From NCBI GenBank assembly GCA_002305795.1, contig DBRF01000016.1:9657-73656 (forward strand): a stretch of 64,000 nucleotides of DNA. Direction: 5' to 3'. The notes under the pieces were generated by a model that made no database searches, had not been told where the DNA came from, and was given only the letters and a program-made list of their open reading frames with translations. Numbering within the stretch: the stretch's first letter is position 1; each line of letters starts with the position of its first letter. Both the position numbers and the translations under genes were made by a program. Of the stretch, positions 34,696-44,146 are shown piece after piece. This stretch comes from Ruminococcaceae bacterium UBA1375 (GTDB lineage Bacteria; Bacillota; Clostridia; Oscillospirales; Ruminococcaceae).

Positions 34696-36083
34696 AGATC
34701 CACATAATAGGTGTGGGGATTTTCAAACCGTTTCACCTCGTCCCAAAGGGACTCCACCTGTTGGGCACAATAGGACTGGATATCCTTTAGCGCAGGAAGC
34801 GTATAAACACAGCAGCCATTTTGGAAAACAGGCACCTGCAATTCACGAACTGCAAAATCGGTTAGGGTTTTGGTTTTCCAAACAGCGTTGGGGTCAAAAA
34901 TGGTGTGGGGCTCTTTTGGATCCACCGTTTCATTCCAAAGGCAAAGTTCATCAGCCAAGGCTTTGCCGCTTTTTTTATCATAATAGCGGTACAATTTTTT
35001 GAAATGGGGATTGGTAATCTTTGCCGTATTTTCGCTCACCTTAATTTTGGGGATAATTTCACCTCGGTCGTTCTCTACCGCCACCAGCTTATACACCCCG
35101 CCGAATACCGGGGAACTTTTGGAGGTAATTAACTGCTCCCCCACACCGAAGCTATCAATTTTGGCTCCCTGCATCAGCAGATCCCGGATCAGATGCTCAT
35201 CCAGAGAATTGGAAGCAACGATTTTGCACTCAGTCAGTCCGGCGTCATCCAACATTTTCCGCGCTTTCTTGGACAAATAGGAAATATCTCCGGAATCCAA
35301 TCGAATGGCAAAATCGGTGATACCCTGGGGGAGAAGCACCTCTTGGAAGGCACGAATGGCGTTGGGGACTCCGCTCGCCAAGGTGTTGTAGGTATCTACC
35401 AACAGGGTGGTGTTTTGCGGATAAAGCTGGCAGTATGTCTTGAAGGCTTCGTACTCCGTATCAAACATCTGTACCCAGGAATGAGCCATGGTGCCTCCAG
35501 CGGGAACCCCAAAGCGTTCATCCGTTAAGGTGCAGGAAGTCCCTTTGCAACCGCCGATATAAGCCGCCCTTGCCCCGATGACTGCTCCATCCACACCTTG
35601 GGCACGCCGTGCGCCGAATTCCAAAACTGTTTTTCCTTGTGCAGCTCGGACGATGCGGTTTGCTTTGGTTGCAATTAAGGATTGATGGTTAATGGAAAGC
35701 AGCAGATAGGTTTCGATAAGCTGGGCTTCGATGGCAGGAGCTTTTACTGTAAGGATGGGCTCATTGGGAAACACCGGTGTTCCTTCCGGCACGGCATACA
35801 GATCCCCGGTAAAGCGAAAGCTGCGCAGGTAGTCCAAAAATCCCTGGTCAAACAGTTTCTTAGAACGAAGATAGGCGATGTCCTCCTCGGTAAAATGCAG
35901 CTGCTGAATATACTCCACAATTTGCTCCAGCCCTGCGGCGATGGCAAAACCGCCATGATCCGGGATGCTGCGAAAAAATACATCAAAATAAGTGTTTCTC
36001 CTGTAAAAATCATTTTTAAAATATCCGTTAGACATAGTAAGCTCGTAAAAATCACAGAGCATGGACAAATTTCGGTTATCCAT
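34641..36083 (-). CDS. pncB: Nicotinate phosphoribosyltransferase
   Basis: Converts nicotinate and PRPP to nicotinate mononucleotide for NAD salvage. The 480-residue protein has the family core EFGARRAQGVDGAV, KGTSC, the HSWVQMF active-site region and RLDSGDI. The ATG at 36083 is chosen because AAAGGGTG lies 6 bases before it. It overlaps the pncA-like gene by 8 bases, so the two salvage steps are coupled. The last residues (LWTIKNQLLAGVKQ) overlap the decayed IS, so the extreme C-terminus may have been altered. Confidence 0.93.
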   Translation of the reverse strand: MDNRNLSMLCDFYELTMSNGYFKNDFYRRNTYFDVFFRSIPDHGGFAIAAGLEQIVEYIQQLHFTEEDIAYLRSKKLFDQGFLDYLRSFRFTGDLYAVPEGTPVFPNEPILTVKAPAIEAQLIETYLLLSINHQSLIATKANRIVRAAQGKTVLEFGARRAQGVDGAVIGARAAYIGGCKGTSCTLTDERFGVPAGGTMAHSWVQMFDTEYEAFKTYCQLYPQNTTLLVDTYNTLASGVPNAIRAFQEVLLPQGITDFAIRLDSGDISYLSKKARKMLDDAGLTECKIVASNSLDEHLIRDLLMQGAKIDSFGVGEQLITSKSSPVFGGVYKLVAVENDRGEIIPKIKVSENTAKITNPHFKKLYRYYDKKSGKALADELCLWNETVDPKEPHTIFDPNAVWKTKTLTDFAVRELQVPVFQNGCCVYTLPALKDIQSYCAQQVESLWDEVKRFENPHTYYVDLSNRLWTIKNQLLAGVKQ

Positions 36084-36621
36084 TCTTTTCACCCTTTCCA
36101 TTGATCACATGAACCTGCAGACTTTCCATCACAGTCAGCGCCGCCTGGTGGTGGTCGGCGTTGTTGGAAGCAATCAACGCCGAATTTACCAATACTTCCG
36201 TTTCCGGCTGAGCGGTCCTTGCCAGCACTACATTGGAAATAACACAGATATCCGATACCACCCCGCAAAATTCGATGGATTCAAACGGGGTGTTTTTCAA
36301 ATAGGCAAACAATTTTTCTGAGCCAAAGGTTCCCTTCTCAAACACCAGATCGGAATCTTTTTTAGCTTTTCCTGTTTTCCCAAAAAGAGTATGCCCTTCT
36401 GTCCCCTTAATGCAGTGGGGGATAGGAAGATGGAGCCCTTCGTAAGTGGTCGGATAATTTGCATCATGAGTATCCAGAGTGAAGAGGACGGTATCCCCGT
36501 TTCCATGATACTCCCAAATTCGGGCTGCAATCCCGTCATCCAGTGTCTTTGCAGCTTCAAAGCCTAAAGCACCGGTTACAAAGTCCTTTTGATAGTCAAC
36601 TACAATCAGGCATTTATTCAT
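36076..36621 (-). CDS. pncA: Nicotinamidase / isochorismatase-family hydrolase
   Basis: Probably deamidates nicotinamide to nicotinate, the substrate of the next gene. The 181-residue protein shows the catalytic Asp in LIVVDYQKDFV, the metal-binding TLDTHDANY, Lys in FEKGTFGSE and the nucleophile Cys in CGVVSDICVISN. GGGAG lies 7 bases before the ATG at 36621. The pncA-pncB pairing with an 8-base overlap supports the nicotinamidase function over other isochorismatase-fold activities. Confidence 0.88.
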   Translation of the reverse strand: MNKCLIVVDYQKDFVTGALGFEAAKTLDDGIAARIWEYHGNGDTVLFTLDTHDANYPTTYEGLHLPIPHCIKGTEGHTLFGKTGKAKKDSDLVFEKGTFGSEKLFAYLKNTPFESIEFCGVVSDICVISNVVLARTAQPETEVLVNSALIASNNADHHQAALTVMESLQVHVINGKGEKNG

Positions 36622-36896
36622 TGTGCTTCTCCCTTCCCAATGAACCGCTCCACTTATTTTCCCCAAATAGTCCAATGTTTTTCCCATGTCACGATCCAAA
36701 CAGATACATTGTCCTGCACTCTTTCGGGGACACACGGCTTGACCCACATTTACGCTGGTACAACCGCTTTGAAAACCTGGCAATCATCTGCCGGAAGGGA
36801 TACGGGCGGCGTCGGCTTCACAGCGGTTCACCAAACTCATGCGGCTTCCCACGCACGGCATTCTTCCAATATATCATATATAACATATGCCTGCAA
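36622..36896 (-). promoter_or_regulatory. Promoter and long 5' leader of pncA-pncB
   Basis: The minus strand has TTGCAG (36891-36896), 17 bases and TATATT (36868-36873). Transcription from it would give a leader of about 240 bases before pncA. The leader contains several GC-rich segments able to pair, and a possible 18-codon reading frame starting MSLVNRCEADAAR. I do not recognise a known riboswitch class. Confidence 0.5.
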
Positions 36897-36925
36897 GCAA
36901 GGCCGCCAAAACGGCAGCCCTGCTT
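36895..36925 (-). terminator. Imperfect hairpin downstream of the SnoaL-like gene
   Basis: AAGCAGGGCTGCC and GGCGGCCTTGCTT pair with a few mismatches around GTTTT on the minus strand. No T-run follows, so termination is uncertain. Confidence 0.35.
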
Positions 36926-36981
36926 ACAGGTAATTCTTATCGGCTTTTACTGCCGCAGATCAAATAGGATTGCAATCTGTG

Positions 36982-37815
36982 TCAGAACTTCCCGTTCTGA
37001 TTTTGCCAGGCAGACGGATCGGCGATGGTTTCCATCACATCCCAGTGCTCGGCGATCTTTCCGTTTTCCACACGCCACAGATCGTAGTAGCTGGTGGGCG
37101 CACCGCCATAGGTGCCTTCACTGACTGCCAGAACAAAGTTGCCTTGTGCCAATACCTGATGGGTTTTATCGTAGATCATCTGCACACCCTGTTCTGCCAG
37201 GGCAGCCAGCGCAGCACCCAGCCCAGAGAGTCCATCGGCAATGCCGGTATTGTGCTGAATGTAGGTGTCTCCATCAAAGTAATCTGCAATCTTTTCGGGG
37301 CGCTTGCCCTGCATGACATCGTACAGGAAATTTTTCACCAGTTCACGGTTTTCTTCCGTCTTATCCAAATCCTTGATTTCCTTTGTGCCATCCATCTGGG
37401 TTCGGCCGGAAGGATTGGGTTTCGCCTTTACCGCCAGATTGTCCCAATGCTCAGCAATCAAGCCGTCTTCATCAAAACGGAAGATGTCAAAGGCAACCTG
37501 TTCGCCGGCACCGGCGAAGTTGTAAACGGTCTGCAAAAACACCTTGTCGCCGTCCTCAAAGACACGGATGTTATTCACGGTGGTTTTTACCGGAGCAGAG
37601 GCCAGATAGGAAACGGAACCAACAAAAGCGTCGCGTCCGGTACCATAGGCCAGATTGTGCTGAATGTATCCTTCCGCCAGCAGGCTTTGCGCCTTTTGTG
37701 TATCGCCGGAAGCAAAGGTGGTGATGAGTTGAAGAGCTTTTTGAATGTTTGTCATTTGAAATTCCTCCTTAATATTTTTGTGGCTGCCGCCAAATAGTTT
37801 CTGAAAGAGAGTCAT
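36982..37815 (-). CDS. Tandem SnoaL-like (NTF2-fold) protein
   Basis: Two related SnoaL-like domains (about residues 25-130 and 150-270). Each has an IQHN motif (EGYIQHNLAYG and DTYIQHNTGIA) and a DxWRVENGKIAEHWD-type ending. The family includes small aldol-condensation enzymes and uncharacterised stress proteins; no substrate can be inferred. Two in-phase ATGs, at 37815 and 37755, each have their own ribosome site (GGAGAAATTCAAA and GGAGGAATTTCAA), so two forms differing by 20 residues may be made. Confidence 0.8.
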   Translation of the reverse strand: MTLFQKLFGGSHKNIKEEFQMTNIQKALQLITTFASGDTQKAQSLLAEGYIQHNLAYGTGRDAFVGSVSYLASAPVKTTVNNIRVFEDGDKVFLQTVYNFAGAGEQVAFDIFRFDEDGLIAEHWDNLAVKAKPNPSGRTQMDGTKEIKDLDKTEENRELVKNFLYDVMQGKRPEKIADYFDGDTYIQHNTGIADGLSGLGAALAALAEQGVQMIYDKTHQVLAQGNFVLAVSEGTYGGAPTSYYDLWRVENGKIAEHWDVMETIADPSAWQNQNGKF

Positions 37816-37880
37816 TTTGAATTTCTCCTTTTGGTTTTTGTGGAATCTTGGAACGGCCGTTCTCCTTAGCGCTTGCCTAT

Positions 37881-37909
37881 ATTATATGCGGCTTCGTTTC
37901 TATTGTAAA
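37881..37909 (-). promoter_or_regulatory. Promoter of the SnoaL-like gene
   Basis: Minus strand TTTACA, 17 bases and TATAAT, about 65 bases before the first start codon. Confidence 0.7.
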
Positions 37910-38065
37910 GTAAGCACCTAATTGTGCTGTAGTTACTAAAAGGGAACCATTGGACAGTTACCAGGGGAAAACAATTATGCTGTTATGCGGAATTTTCAGA
38001 TTATTTGGGGTAGCAAAAATATTTGATATTTTTTATGTGAACCGGCTTTTACCTGCTCAAACCGA

Positions 38066-38095
38066 AACAATAAACCCCCGGCAAAACCGGGGGCT
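38066..38095 (-). terminator. Terminator of the heme locus / YbaN-like gene
   Basis: The minus strand reads CCCCCGG-TTTTG-CCGGGGG followed by TTTATTGTTT, 105 bases after the YbaN-like stop. Confidence 0.8.
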
Positions 38096-38199
38096 CACTA
38101 TTGATCGGTCAAAATAACAACTAAAGGCAAATGGATTTAAAACCCTTTCCACTCTGTTTTCTATTTTTACCTCAGATTTGTATAAGAGATCAAAGTCGT

Positions 38200-38616
38200 T
38201 TATTCTTGAATTTTATTTTCTCGGGCACATTTTTGTTTCTTTTGGGACGGCAGTGTTTTCACCCGAAACACAAAATAATAAATATGGCAAACCCAAACCA
38301 TGGCCAACAAAATGCTGGGACCCCAGATTCCGGCACGCATCATCATAAAAAATCCAAAGCCCATAAGCAGAGTTACCGAGATCATAATACCAAGTTTCGT
38401 CCGTGCCGTCATTCCTTTCTTTTTTACAAAAGAATCCAGGTGTTTCCGATACATCTTGGTGCCGATAAACCAATCATGCAATTTTTGAGAAGATTTTGCA
38501 AAGAAAAACACCGTAGCCAGGAAAAACGGCACTGTGGGTAAAACGGGAAGGGCAATTCCTACACACCCCAAGCCCAAGCACACACAACCTAAAACTAAAA
38601 AAATCAATCGCTTCAT
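38200..38616 (-). CDS. YbaN/DUF454-family inner membrane protein
   Basis: A 138-residue protein matching the DUF454 family: a first hydrophobic segment LVLGCVCLGLGCVGIALPVLPTVPFFLATVFFFAKSS, then a soluble loop with LHDWFIGTKMYRKHLDSF and two more helices. The function of the family is unknown. It follows the heme ABC ATPase by 131 bases and may be the last gene of that transcript. Its start has only a weak ribosome site, so the exact start is uncertain. Confidence 0.8.
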   Translation of the reverse strand: MKRLIFLVLGCVCLGLGCVGIALPVLPTVPFFLATVFFFAKSSQKLHDWFIGTKMYRKHLDSFVKKKGMTARTKLGIMISVTLLMGFGFFMMMRAGIWGPSILLAMVWVCHIYYFVFRVKTLPSQKKQKCARENKIQE

Positions 38617-38747
38617 TTTTATCCACTTACTTCGCCTTTCTTTATCATTTGGCGGTACCATAAACGCCACAAACTCCATTGGCCGTTGCCGGACTCTTTG
38701 TTGTGCTGTTGCAACATTTCCACCTCTCCCTCCACTTTATTTCAGCG

Positions 38748-39524
38748 TTATACCGGAATGACAAACGGTTTACCATCTACAGAGCGAATCTCCAAATTCA
38801 CATTGTAAACCTCCCCAACCAGCTCACTGGAAATGATTTCTTCCGGCAGGCCGTGGGCGATCATCCTTCCGTCCTTCATGGCCACAATCTCATCGCTGTA
38901 GTACAGAGACTGGTTAATGTCGTGAAGCACCATGACAATAGTAATTCCGAACTCCCGGTTTAGCTGCCGGATCAGCTTCAAAATCTGCAGCTGATAACGA
39001 ATATCCAGATAGGTGGTCGGTTCGTCCAGAAACAGCACCTTGGTACCCTGGGCCAGCGCCATAGCGATCCACACCCGCTGTTTCTGGCCGCCGGAAAGCT
39101 CGGAAACCGGCTTGTCCTTGTGCTTGTAGGTATGGGTGATCTCCAGCGCCCAGCGGATCTTCTCCTCATCCTCTTTGGGGTCGGGAGAAAGCCCCATGGT
39201 ATGGTAGGGCGTTCTTCCGTAACCCACCAGCTTTTCCACACTCAGATCCACCGGCGCCGTATTGTACTGGTGAACGATGGAGACTTCTTTGGCAAAATCT
39301 TTGAGCTTTAAATCCAGAATGCTGGTTTCCCGCAGGAAAATTTCGCCTTCGTCCGGCTTCAGGTTCTTGGTCATAAGATGAAACAAAGTGCTCTTTCCGC
39401 AGCCGTTGGCGCCGATGAGGGTGGTAATTTTTCCCTCGTGAAGCTCCATGTCCAGGTTCTTCAGCACCTGCTGTCTGCCATAGGCAAAGGAGAGGTTTTT
39501 GACGGTAAAAATATTACTGGCCAT
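38748..39524 (-). CDS. Heme/iron ABC transporter ATP-binding protein (FecE type)
   Basis: A 258-residue ATPase with Walker A GANGCGKST, signature LSGGQKQR and Walker B VLFLDEPTTYLD, followed by the switch His in VLHDINQSL. This matches the iron-siderophore/heme importer class. It overlaps the permease gene by 11 bases. Together with the permease, lipoprotein receptor and surface heme proteins it completes an import pathway. Confidence 0.93.
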   Translation of the reverse strand: MASNIFTVKNLSFAYGRQQVLKNLDMELHEGKITTLIGANGCGKSTLFHLMTKNLKPDEGEIFLRETSILDLKLKDFAKEVSIVHQYNTAPVDLSVEKLVGYGRTPYHTMGLSPDPKEDEEKIRWALEITHTYKHKDKPVSELSGGQKQRVWIAMALAQGTKVLFLDEPTTYLDIRYQLQILKLIRQLNREFGITIVMVLHDINQSLYYSDEIVAMKDGRMIAHGLPEEIISSELVGEVYNVNLEIRSVDGKPFVIPV

Positions 39525-40506
39525 AGCTCTGTTTCGACCTCCTCAGCAGCAGGATAAAGAACGGACCGCCCACCACCGACATGATGATAGATGCGCTGAT
39601 TTCATAAGGTGCGGCAATGGTCCGTCCCACGGTATCCGCCAGCAGCAGGGTAAACGCTCCCAACAGCATGGTGTAGGGCGCCAGCACCTTGTGATTGCTT
39701 CCCACCAGCAGCCGGGCAATATGCGGAACAATCAGCCCCAGAAAGCTGATGGGGCCGATAACGGCGGTACTGATGGAAGCCAACAGCACTGCGATCACCG
39801 AAATGATGATCCGGCTGCGGGTGACGTTCACCCCCAAGCTCCTGGCCGTCTTATCTTCCAGCGCCAGCAGGTTGCACTGCCCCAGCACAAAGATGGAAGC
39901 GACCAGGCCGATAACCACATAGAGTAAAAGCGTCTGAAAATCATCCCAGGTTTTCATGGTGATGTTGGCATTGACAATGCTGGCAACGCCGGAATAGTTG
40001 CTCCCCGTGCCGGAGTTGAAGGCGCTCATCAGCCCGGTAAACATGGCGTTGACCGCCACACCCACAAGGATGATCCGAAGCGGTGAAAGCCCGCCCTTCC
40101 AGGAAAGGGAGTACACCAGTAAAAAGGCAATCATCCCGCCCAGGAAGGCGAAGAAAGGTGTGAAAAAGTACAGCGCAGGCACAAAGGCGGTAATCAGCAC
40201 TGCCGCTAAACTGGCCCCGGAACTGATGCCGATGATACCCGGGTCAGCCAGCGGATTTTTCATCACCGCCTGCAACAGCACACCAGAAACAGCGATAGCC
40301 GCCCCGCCGAAAATGGCGATGAAGATGCGTGGAAACCGCAGATCGTAAATGGTCGCCACGTTTTCATTGTATTCAATAAAGAGTCCTTTAAACAGTTCCA
40401 GTGGGGTTACCTTCAGGCTGCCGGTGTTGACGGCAATCAGGAAAAGCGCCAGCAGTCCCAGAGCAGTAATGGCAAAGGAAAGTATTTTCTTTTTCCTGCT
40501 TACCAC
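39514..40506 (-). CDS. Heme/iron ABC transporter permease (FecCD family)
   Basis: A 330-residue protein with about ten membrane helices and the FecCD phrases RFPRIFIAIFGGAAIAVSG, NPLADPGIIGISSGA and GFxGLIVPHIARLLVG-like (SFLGLIVPHIARLLVGSNH). The start is GTG with AGGAGG upstream. It lies 94 bases after the NEAT protein gene and overlaps the ATPase gene. Confidence 0.93.
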   Translation of the reverse strand: MVSRKKKILSFAITALGLLALFLIAVNTGSLKVTPLELFKGLFIEYNENVATIYDLRFPRIFIAIFGGAAIAVSGVLLQAVMKNPLADPGIIGISSGASLAAVLITAFVPALYFFTPFFAFLGGMIAFLLVYSLSWKGGLSPLRIILVGVAVNAMFTGLMSAFNSGTGSNYSGVASIVNANITMKTWDDFQTLLLYVVIGLVASIFVLGQCNLLALEDKTARSLGVNVTRSRIIISVIAVLLASISTAVIGPISFLGLIVPHIARLLVGSNHKVLAPYTMLLGAFTLLLADTVGRTIAAPYEISASIIMSVVGGPFFILLLRRSKQSYGQ

Positions 40507-40600
40507 AGAATATATTCCTCCTTCCTAGACGTTTGGCCGGGCACCAATGGTAGGCAGCCCGGTCAACGTTTTCACCACTCAAAATGAGGTGCGTTTCGAT

Positions 40601-43204
40601 TTACTTTTCTTTCGCTTTGCGCTTTCTGACAACCAGGGCAAGGCCCATCATGCCCGCAGCGGCCAGAGCCAGCAGCGCATATGCCGCCACGTTGGAGTCA
40701 TCGCCGGTCTGGGGGACCGCAGTATCGCCATTGCTCACATTTTGCGTATTCTCCGCGTCGGTGATGGTGCTGCCCTTTTCCACCAGTACATAGGCTCCGG
40801 CAGTCTTGGTGCTGACGGTGTAATAGCCGTCCTCCACCGTGCCTCTTACCAGCACCTTGCCGCCGTCATCCATACGGTAGACTGCCAAATTGGCGGAATC
40901 ATAGCCTGCCGCAACTGGGAAGCGGATGCTTACTGTACCGTTGGGGGCCACTTCATTGTCGTCTGCATCCAGGAAATTCACATCATAGAGCTTGAATTTC
41001 TTGCCCACGTCGCTGAGGGAGGAAGCAGCAGCGTCATAATCTGCACCCTGTGTGGTTTCCGAAACCACAATTTGCACGCCTTCTTCGAATACACCCTTGT
41101 CGGCACTCACCATTACGCCTGTGGCGGAATCGGTAAAGTCCACAGCCGGGGACTGCTCGACCGGATCTGCAGGCTCAAAGTTGGGGTCATCTTCGGTGGT
41201 TTTTGTCAGGGTGGACCAGTCCAGCTTTAAAAGCACATCCTGGTCGCCGGTATCGGCGGAAATGTCCTCCATCACCGGCACAAACACATGCAGCGGCACA
41301 TAGCCATCTTGGTCGGCCAAAGCGTCTGCAACCAGCGGGAACTTCACCTGGTCAGGGTACAGCTTGCCTTCATAGGAGCCGCCCGCCTGATTGAATTGGT
41401 CATACAAGTCGCTGCCATCGGCATTTTTCTGGGTGGAGAGGACAGTGGCAGGAATCAAGGTGCCTTCGATTGCGCCGTACTGGCCGTAGGTATAGCCGTT
41501 ATCATAATAGGAGAGTTCTGCCAGATAGCCAAATCTATTGAGGTAGGCCAAACCGTTGAAATCCATATTGAGATAATACTGGCCGTCTTCCACCGTCAAT
41601 TTGATATAGTGATTGATGGCGTCATTGCTCATAGATGTTTCTTCACGGTTGGTTTTCACCATCTCGCCGTAAATCGAGTACACGCCGTCTTCCAGATTGT
41701 TTTTATCCAGAGTTCCCTCTTCGACCAGGCCATCCATCGCATTCTGGAGAGTCAGCGCCTGACCGTTGACATCGCTCTGAGAAAGATTGGGGTTGTCCAG
41801 AGCCTCTTGCGCAGCGGCGATGGCATTTTGCAGGGCGTCCCAGGATTCCTCGGTATAATTCCCTCGGGTGATTTCCTTGGCCTGGGCCACCAGAGCGGCC
41901 AGTTCGGTAGTATCCGCCCGGAGAGTCAAGCCGCTGATCGCCTCTGTAAGAGCCTGGGCGGCGGCAGTCACCTGGGAAACGCCTGCGTCTTCATCCGCCT
42001 GCACCGCTTTGGCGCTTTCCAGACTTTCCTGGAAGGCAGCCCAGCTATCGGGCGTGTAGTCCTCTTCCACCTTGGTTTCAGCTTCCGCAATGACAGCGTT
42101 GAGATTGGTCTTATCGCCGATTTCCTCCAAGCTGTCCATGGCATCGTTGAGCTTTTGCACCATTGCGGTCTGTTCTTCTGCAGTGAATTCTTTCTGCTCC
42201 AGAATCGGCTGTGCGGTGCTGCCGCTGCCCGACATGCTGATGTCAGCGGTGGGCCAGATTCTCTCCATGGTTTCCGTTACTTCACCGATGGCGTTCTGCA
42301 AATTTTCATAGGACTCGCTGGTATAAGCGGTGCCGGAAATCTGCTTTGCGTTCCACAGGCAGTAGTGCAGATTTTCTTCCGGATTTTCGATTTTTTCCAA
42401 AGAAGTCCAATCCACCTTCATTCTGGCGTACTGATCGCCGGAAGTGGGAAGAATGGAGTACATCACCGGGACGAAAACATGGACGTAGGCCGCATTTTCA
42501 TAAGTATAATCTTCCGCCGCAACGGGCTTGGTAGAATCTTCAAATTGCACCCAAACGGGAGTGACATCAACAGAAATCAGATGAGCATAGGGTACATCTT
42601 CAATATCCAAAGGACGCTCATAGTCATAGCCAAATCCTGCCGGCCGCATGGTGCTGCCGTCATAAACAGTCGGAGAATCCGGGTCGTTATAGCTGTCATA
42701 AACGGTGGTTCCTTCCTGGGTTAAATGCCGGGTCAGAACCTCCATGGAAGTGAAAGAAGCTGCGTCGGGATCTCCCACTGTGTCAAAAACTGCGCCGAAT
42801 TGCGTCAGATACTTGGCATCCACCCCTTCTAACTCCATCATGAAGCCGTATTGCCCAATGAAGCCCATAGGCATAAACTCCACGATAGCGGTTGCGGTGT
42901 TGTCCTTCACCACAATAATGGCCTGGTAATCCGCATCTTCCGGATGGTTGGTCTCAAAGGTAGTGCTTCCTCTCAAGGCAGCATTGCCCATGGAAGACTG
43001 GTTCATTGTGGCGTGCCAAAGGTCAATGTCCGCATAATAGACGCCGTCCTCTACCGGCACGTCGATTTTCTGGATCGGTGTGGTGGGTTCCAGTGTGGCG
43101 GCGGAGGCGCCCGCAGCACCGATGGTGAACAGGCTGCACACAAGCGCCAGGCTCAGGAGCAAGGAAAGCCCCCGTTTCAACCACGACTGTTTTGTTGTTG
43201 TCAT
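40601..43204 (-). CDS. Cell-wall double-NEAT heme-binding protein with FIVAR-like repeats
   Basis: An 867-residue surface protein. A signal peptide (about 1-36) is followed by NEAT-like domain 1 (about 45-265: GVYYADIDLWHATMNQSSMG ... HVFVPVMYSI). Three FIVAR-like three-helix repeats follow (about 290-500, with YTxxSWxxxQxxxxxA motifs), then NEAT-like domain 2 (about 505-690: GVYSIYGEMVKTNREETSMS ... HVFVPVMEDI). A beta-rich region ends in a sortase-type signal VPQTG (from residue 830), a hydrophobic helix and RKRKAKEK. GGAGG precedes the ATG. It probably captures heme and passes it to the lipoprotein receptor. Confidence 0.9.
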   Translation of the reverse strand: MTTTKQSWLKRGLSLLLSLALVCSLFTIGAAGASAATLEPTTPIQKIDVPVEDGVYYADIDLWHATMNQSSMGNAALRGSTTFETNHPEDADYQAIIVVKDNTATAIVEFMPMGFIGQYGFMMELEGVDAKYLTQFGAVFDTVGDPDAASFTSMEVLTRHLTQEGTTVYDSYNDPDSPTVYDGSTMRPAGFGYDYERPLDIEDVPYAHLISVDVTPVWVQFEDSTKPVAAEDYTYENAAYVHVFVPVMYSILPTSGDQYARMKVDWTSLEKIENPEENLHYCLWNAKQISGTAYTSESYENLQNAIGEVTETMERIWPTADISMSGSGSTAQPILEQKEFTAEEQTAMVQKLNDAMDSLEEIGDKTNLNAVIAEAETKVEEDYTPDSWAAFQESLESAKAVQADEDAGVSQVTAAAQALTEAISGLTLRADTTELAALVAQAKEITRGNYTEESWDALQNAIAAAQEALDNPNLSQSDVNGQALTLQNAMDGLVEEGTLDKNNLEDGVYSIYGEMVKTNREETSMSNDAINHYIKLTVEDGQYYLNMDFNGLAYLNRFGYLAELSYYDNGYTYGQYGAIEGTLIPATVLSTQKNADGSDLYDQFNQAGGSYEGKLYPDQVKFPLVADALADQDGYVPLHVFVPVMEDISADTGDQDVLLKLDWSTLTKTTEDDPNFEPADPVEQSPAVDFTDSATGVMVSADKGVFEEGVQIVVSETTQGADYDAAASSLSDVGKKFKLYDVNFLDADDNEVAPNGTVSIRFPVAAGYDSANLAVYRMDDGGKVLVRGTVEDGYYTVSTKTAGAYVLVEKGSTITDAENTQNVSNGDTAVPQTGDDSNVAAYALLALAAAGMMGLALVVRKRKAKEK

Positions 43205-43242
43205 TGTAATAGTTCCTCCTTTTGGTCTTTTGTTTCTTTTGT

Positions 43243-44133
43243 TTATTCCGAACCGTACAACATGGGCTGAAGCTGCTCCAACGCCTGGTCGTAGTTGAAG
43301 TTAGCGCTCATGTTGAACAGACTGGAATCCAGATCATAAACCCGGCCTTGCTGCACCGCCGTAAAATGCTGCCAGATGTCATTGGTAGAAAACTCATCTG
43401 CAAACATTTCCAGCACTTCATCCGGCAGGCCGTGTGCCGCACGAAGGATAATATCCGGGTTTTTCAGCTGCATGTCTTCGGTATTGGCAAAGAGAAATTC
43501 TTCTCCATCCCCATCGCCGTAAACATTAACGCCCCCTGCCAGTTTTACCAAACTGCCCACATAGCTGCTTTCTGTAGCAACGATGTAGGAACCCGGCAAT
43601 CCCATCAGCACCAGCACCGTGGGAGAATCTTTTCCTTGATTTTGATTTCGGTATTCGTCCATAAAGGCATTGTATTCCTCCACCAGTGTTTGAGCTTGCT
43701 CCTGCCGGCCGAATTTTTCTCCCAGGTCTTCTATGGAAGCGTACATCCCTTCCACGCTTTTCAGGTTGAGAAACAAGCTGTTTACGCCGATGGAAGCATA
43801 TTTCGGCTGGAGATCGTTTTGCAGGGTGCTGGGAGAGAGCACATAGTCCGGATTCAAAGACCGGATGATTTCCAAATCCGGGTTCATGGCCATGCCCACC
43901 GTAGTGACATCTGCATACCGCTGTGGAAGGGAACTGCTGGTTTCACACACCCCCACTAAGTCCAACTCCAGCCGATCGCAAATCTCTGCAACAGCCGGGG
44001 AGGTGGCCACCAAACGAACGGTTTGTGCATCCACGCTGGCGGTGTCTTCCGGATGTTGGTTCACACAGCCTGTGAGAGCAGTCAAGGCCAATACCCCGGC
44101 TAAGCAGAGAGAGAGGAGCCTTTTGCATTTCAT
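43243..44133 (-). CDS. Heme/iron ABC transporter substrate-binding lipoprotein (IsdE/BtuF type)
   Basis: A 296-residue class III binding protein. Lipobox LTALTGC is preceded by a hydrophobic signal, so it should be lipidated by Lgt (11602-12756). The fold markers are RLVATSPAVAEICDRLELDLVGV near the start and a long hinge helix. The ATG at 44133 has AAAGGGGG at 7 bases. It sits between the Shp-like and NEAT genes in one operon, as expected for a membrane-proximal heme receptor. Confidence 0.9.
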   Translation of the reverse strand: MKCKRLLSLCLAGVLALTALTGCVNQHPEDTASVDAQTVRLVATSPAVAEICDRLELDLVGVCETSSSLPQRYADVTTVGMAMNPDLEIIRSLNPDYVLSPSTLQNDLQPKYASIGVNSLFLNLKSVEGMYASIEDLGEKFGRQEQAQTLVEEYNAFMDEYRNQNQGKDSPTVLVLMGLPGSYIVATESSYVGSLVKLAGGVNVYGDGDGEEFLFANTEDMQLKNPDIILRAAHGLPDEVLEMFADEFSTNDIWQHFTAVQQGRVYDLDSSLFNMSANFNYDQALEQLQPMLYGSE

Positions 44134-44146
44134 TTCCATTCCCCCT

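Noticed and set aside
36622..36860. Cobalamin riboswitch in the pncA leader
   Set aside because: A GGGAAGCCG stretch is reminiscent, but the conserved core (GCCACTG and flanks) is absent.
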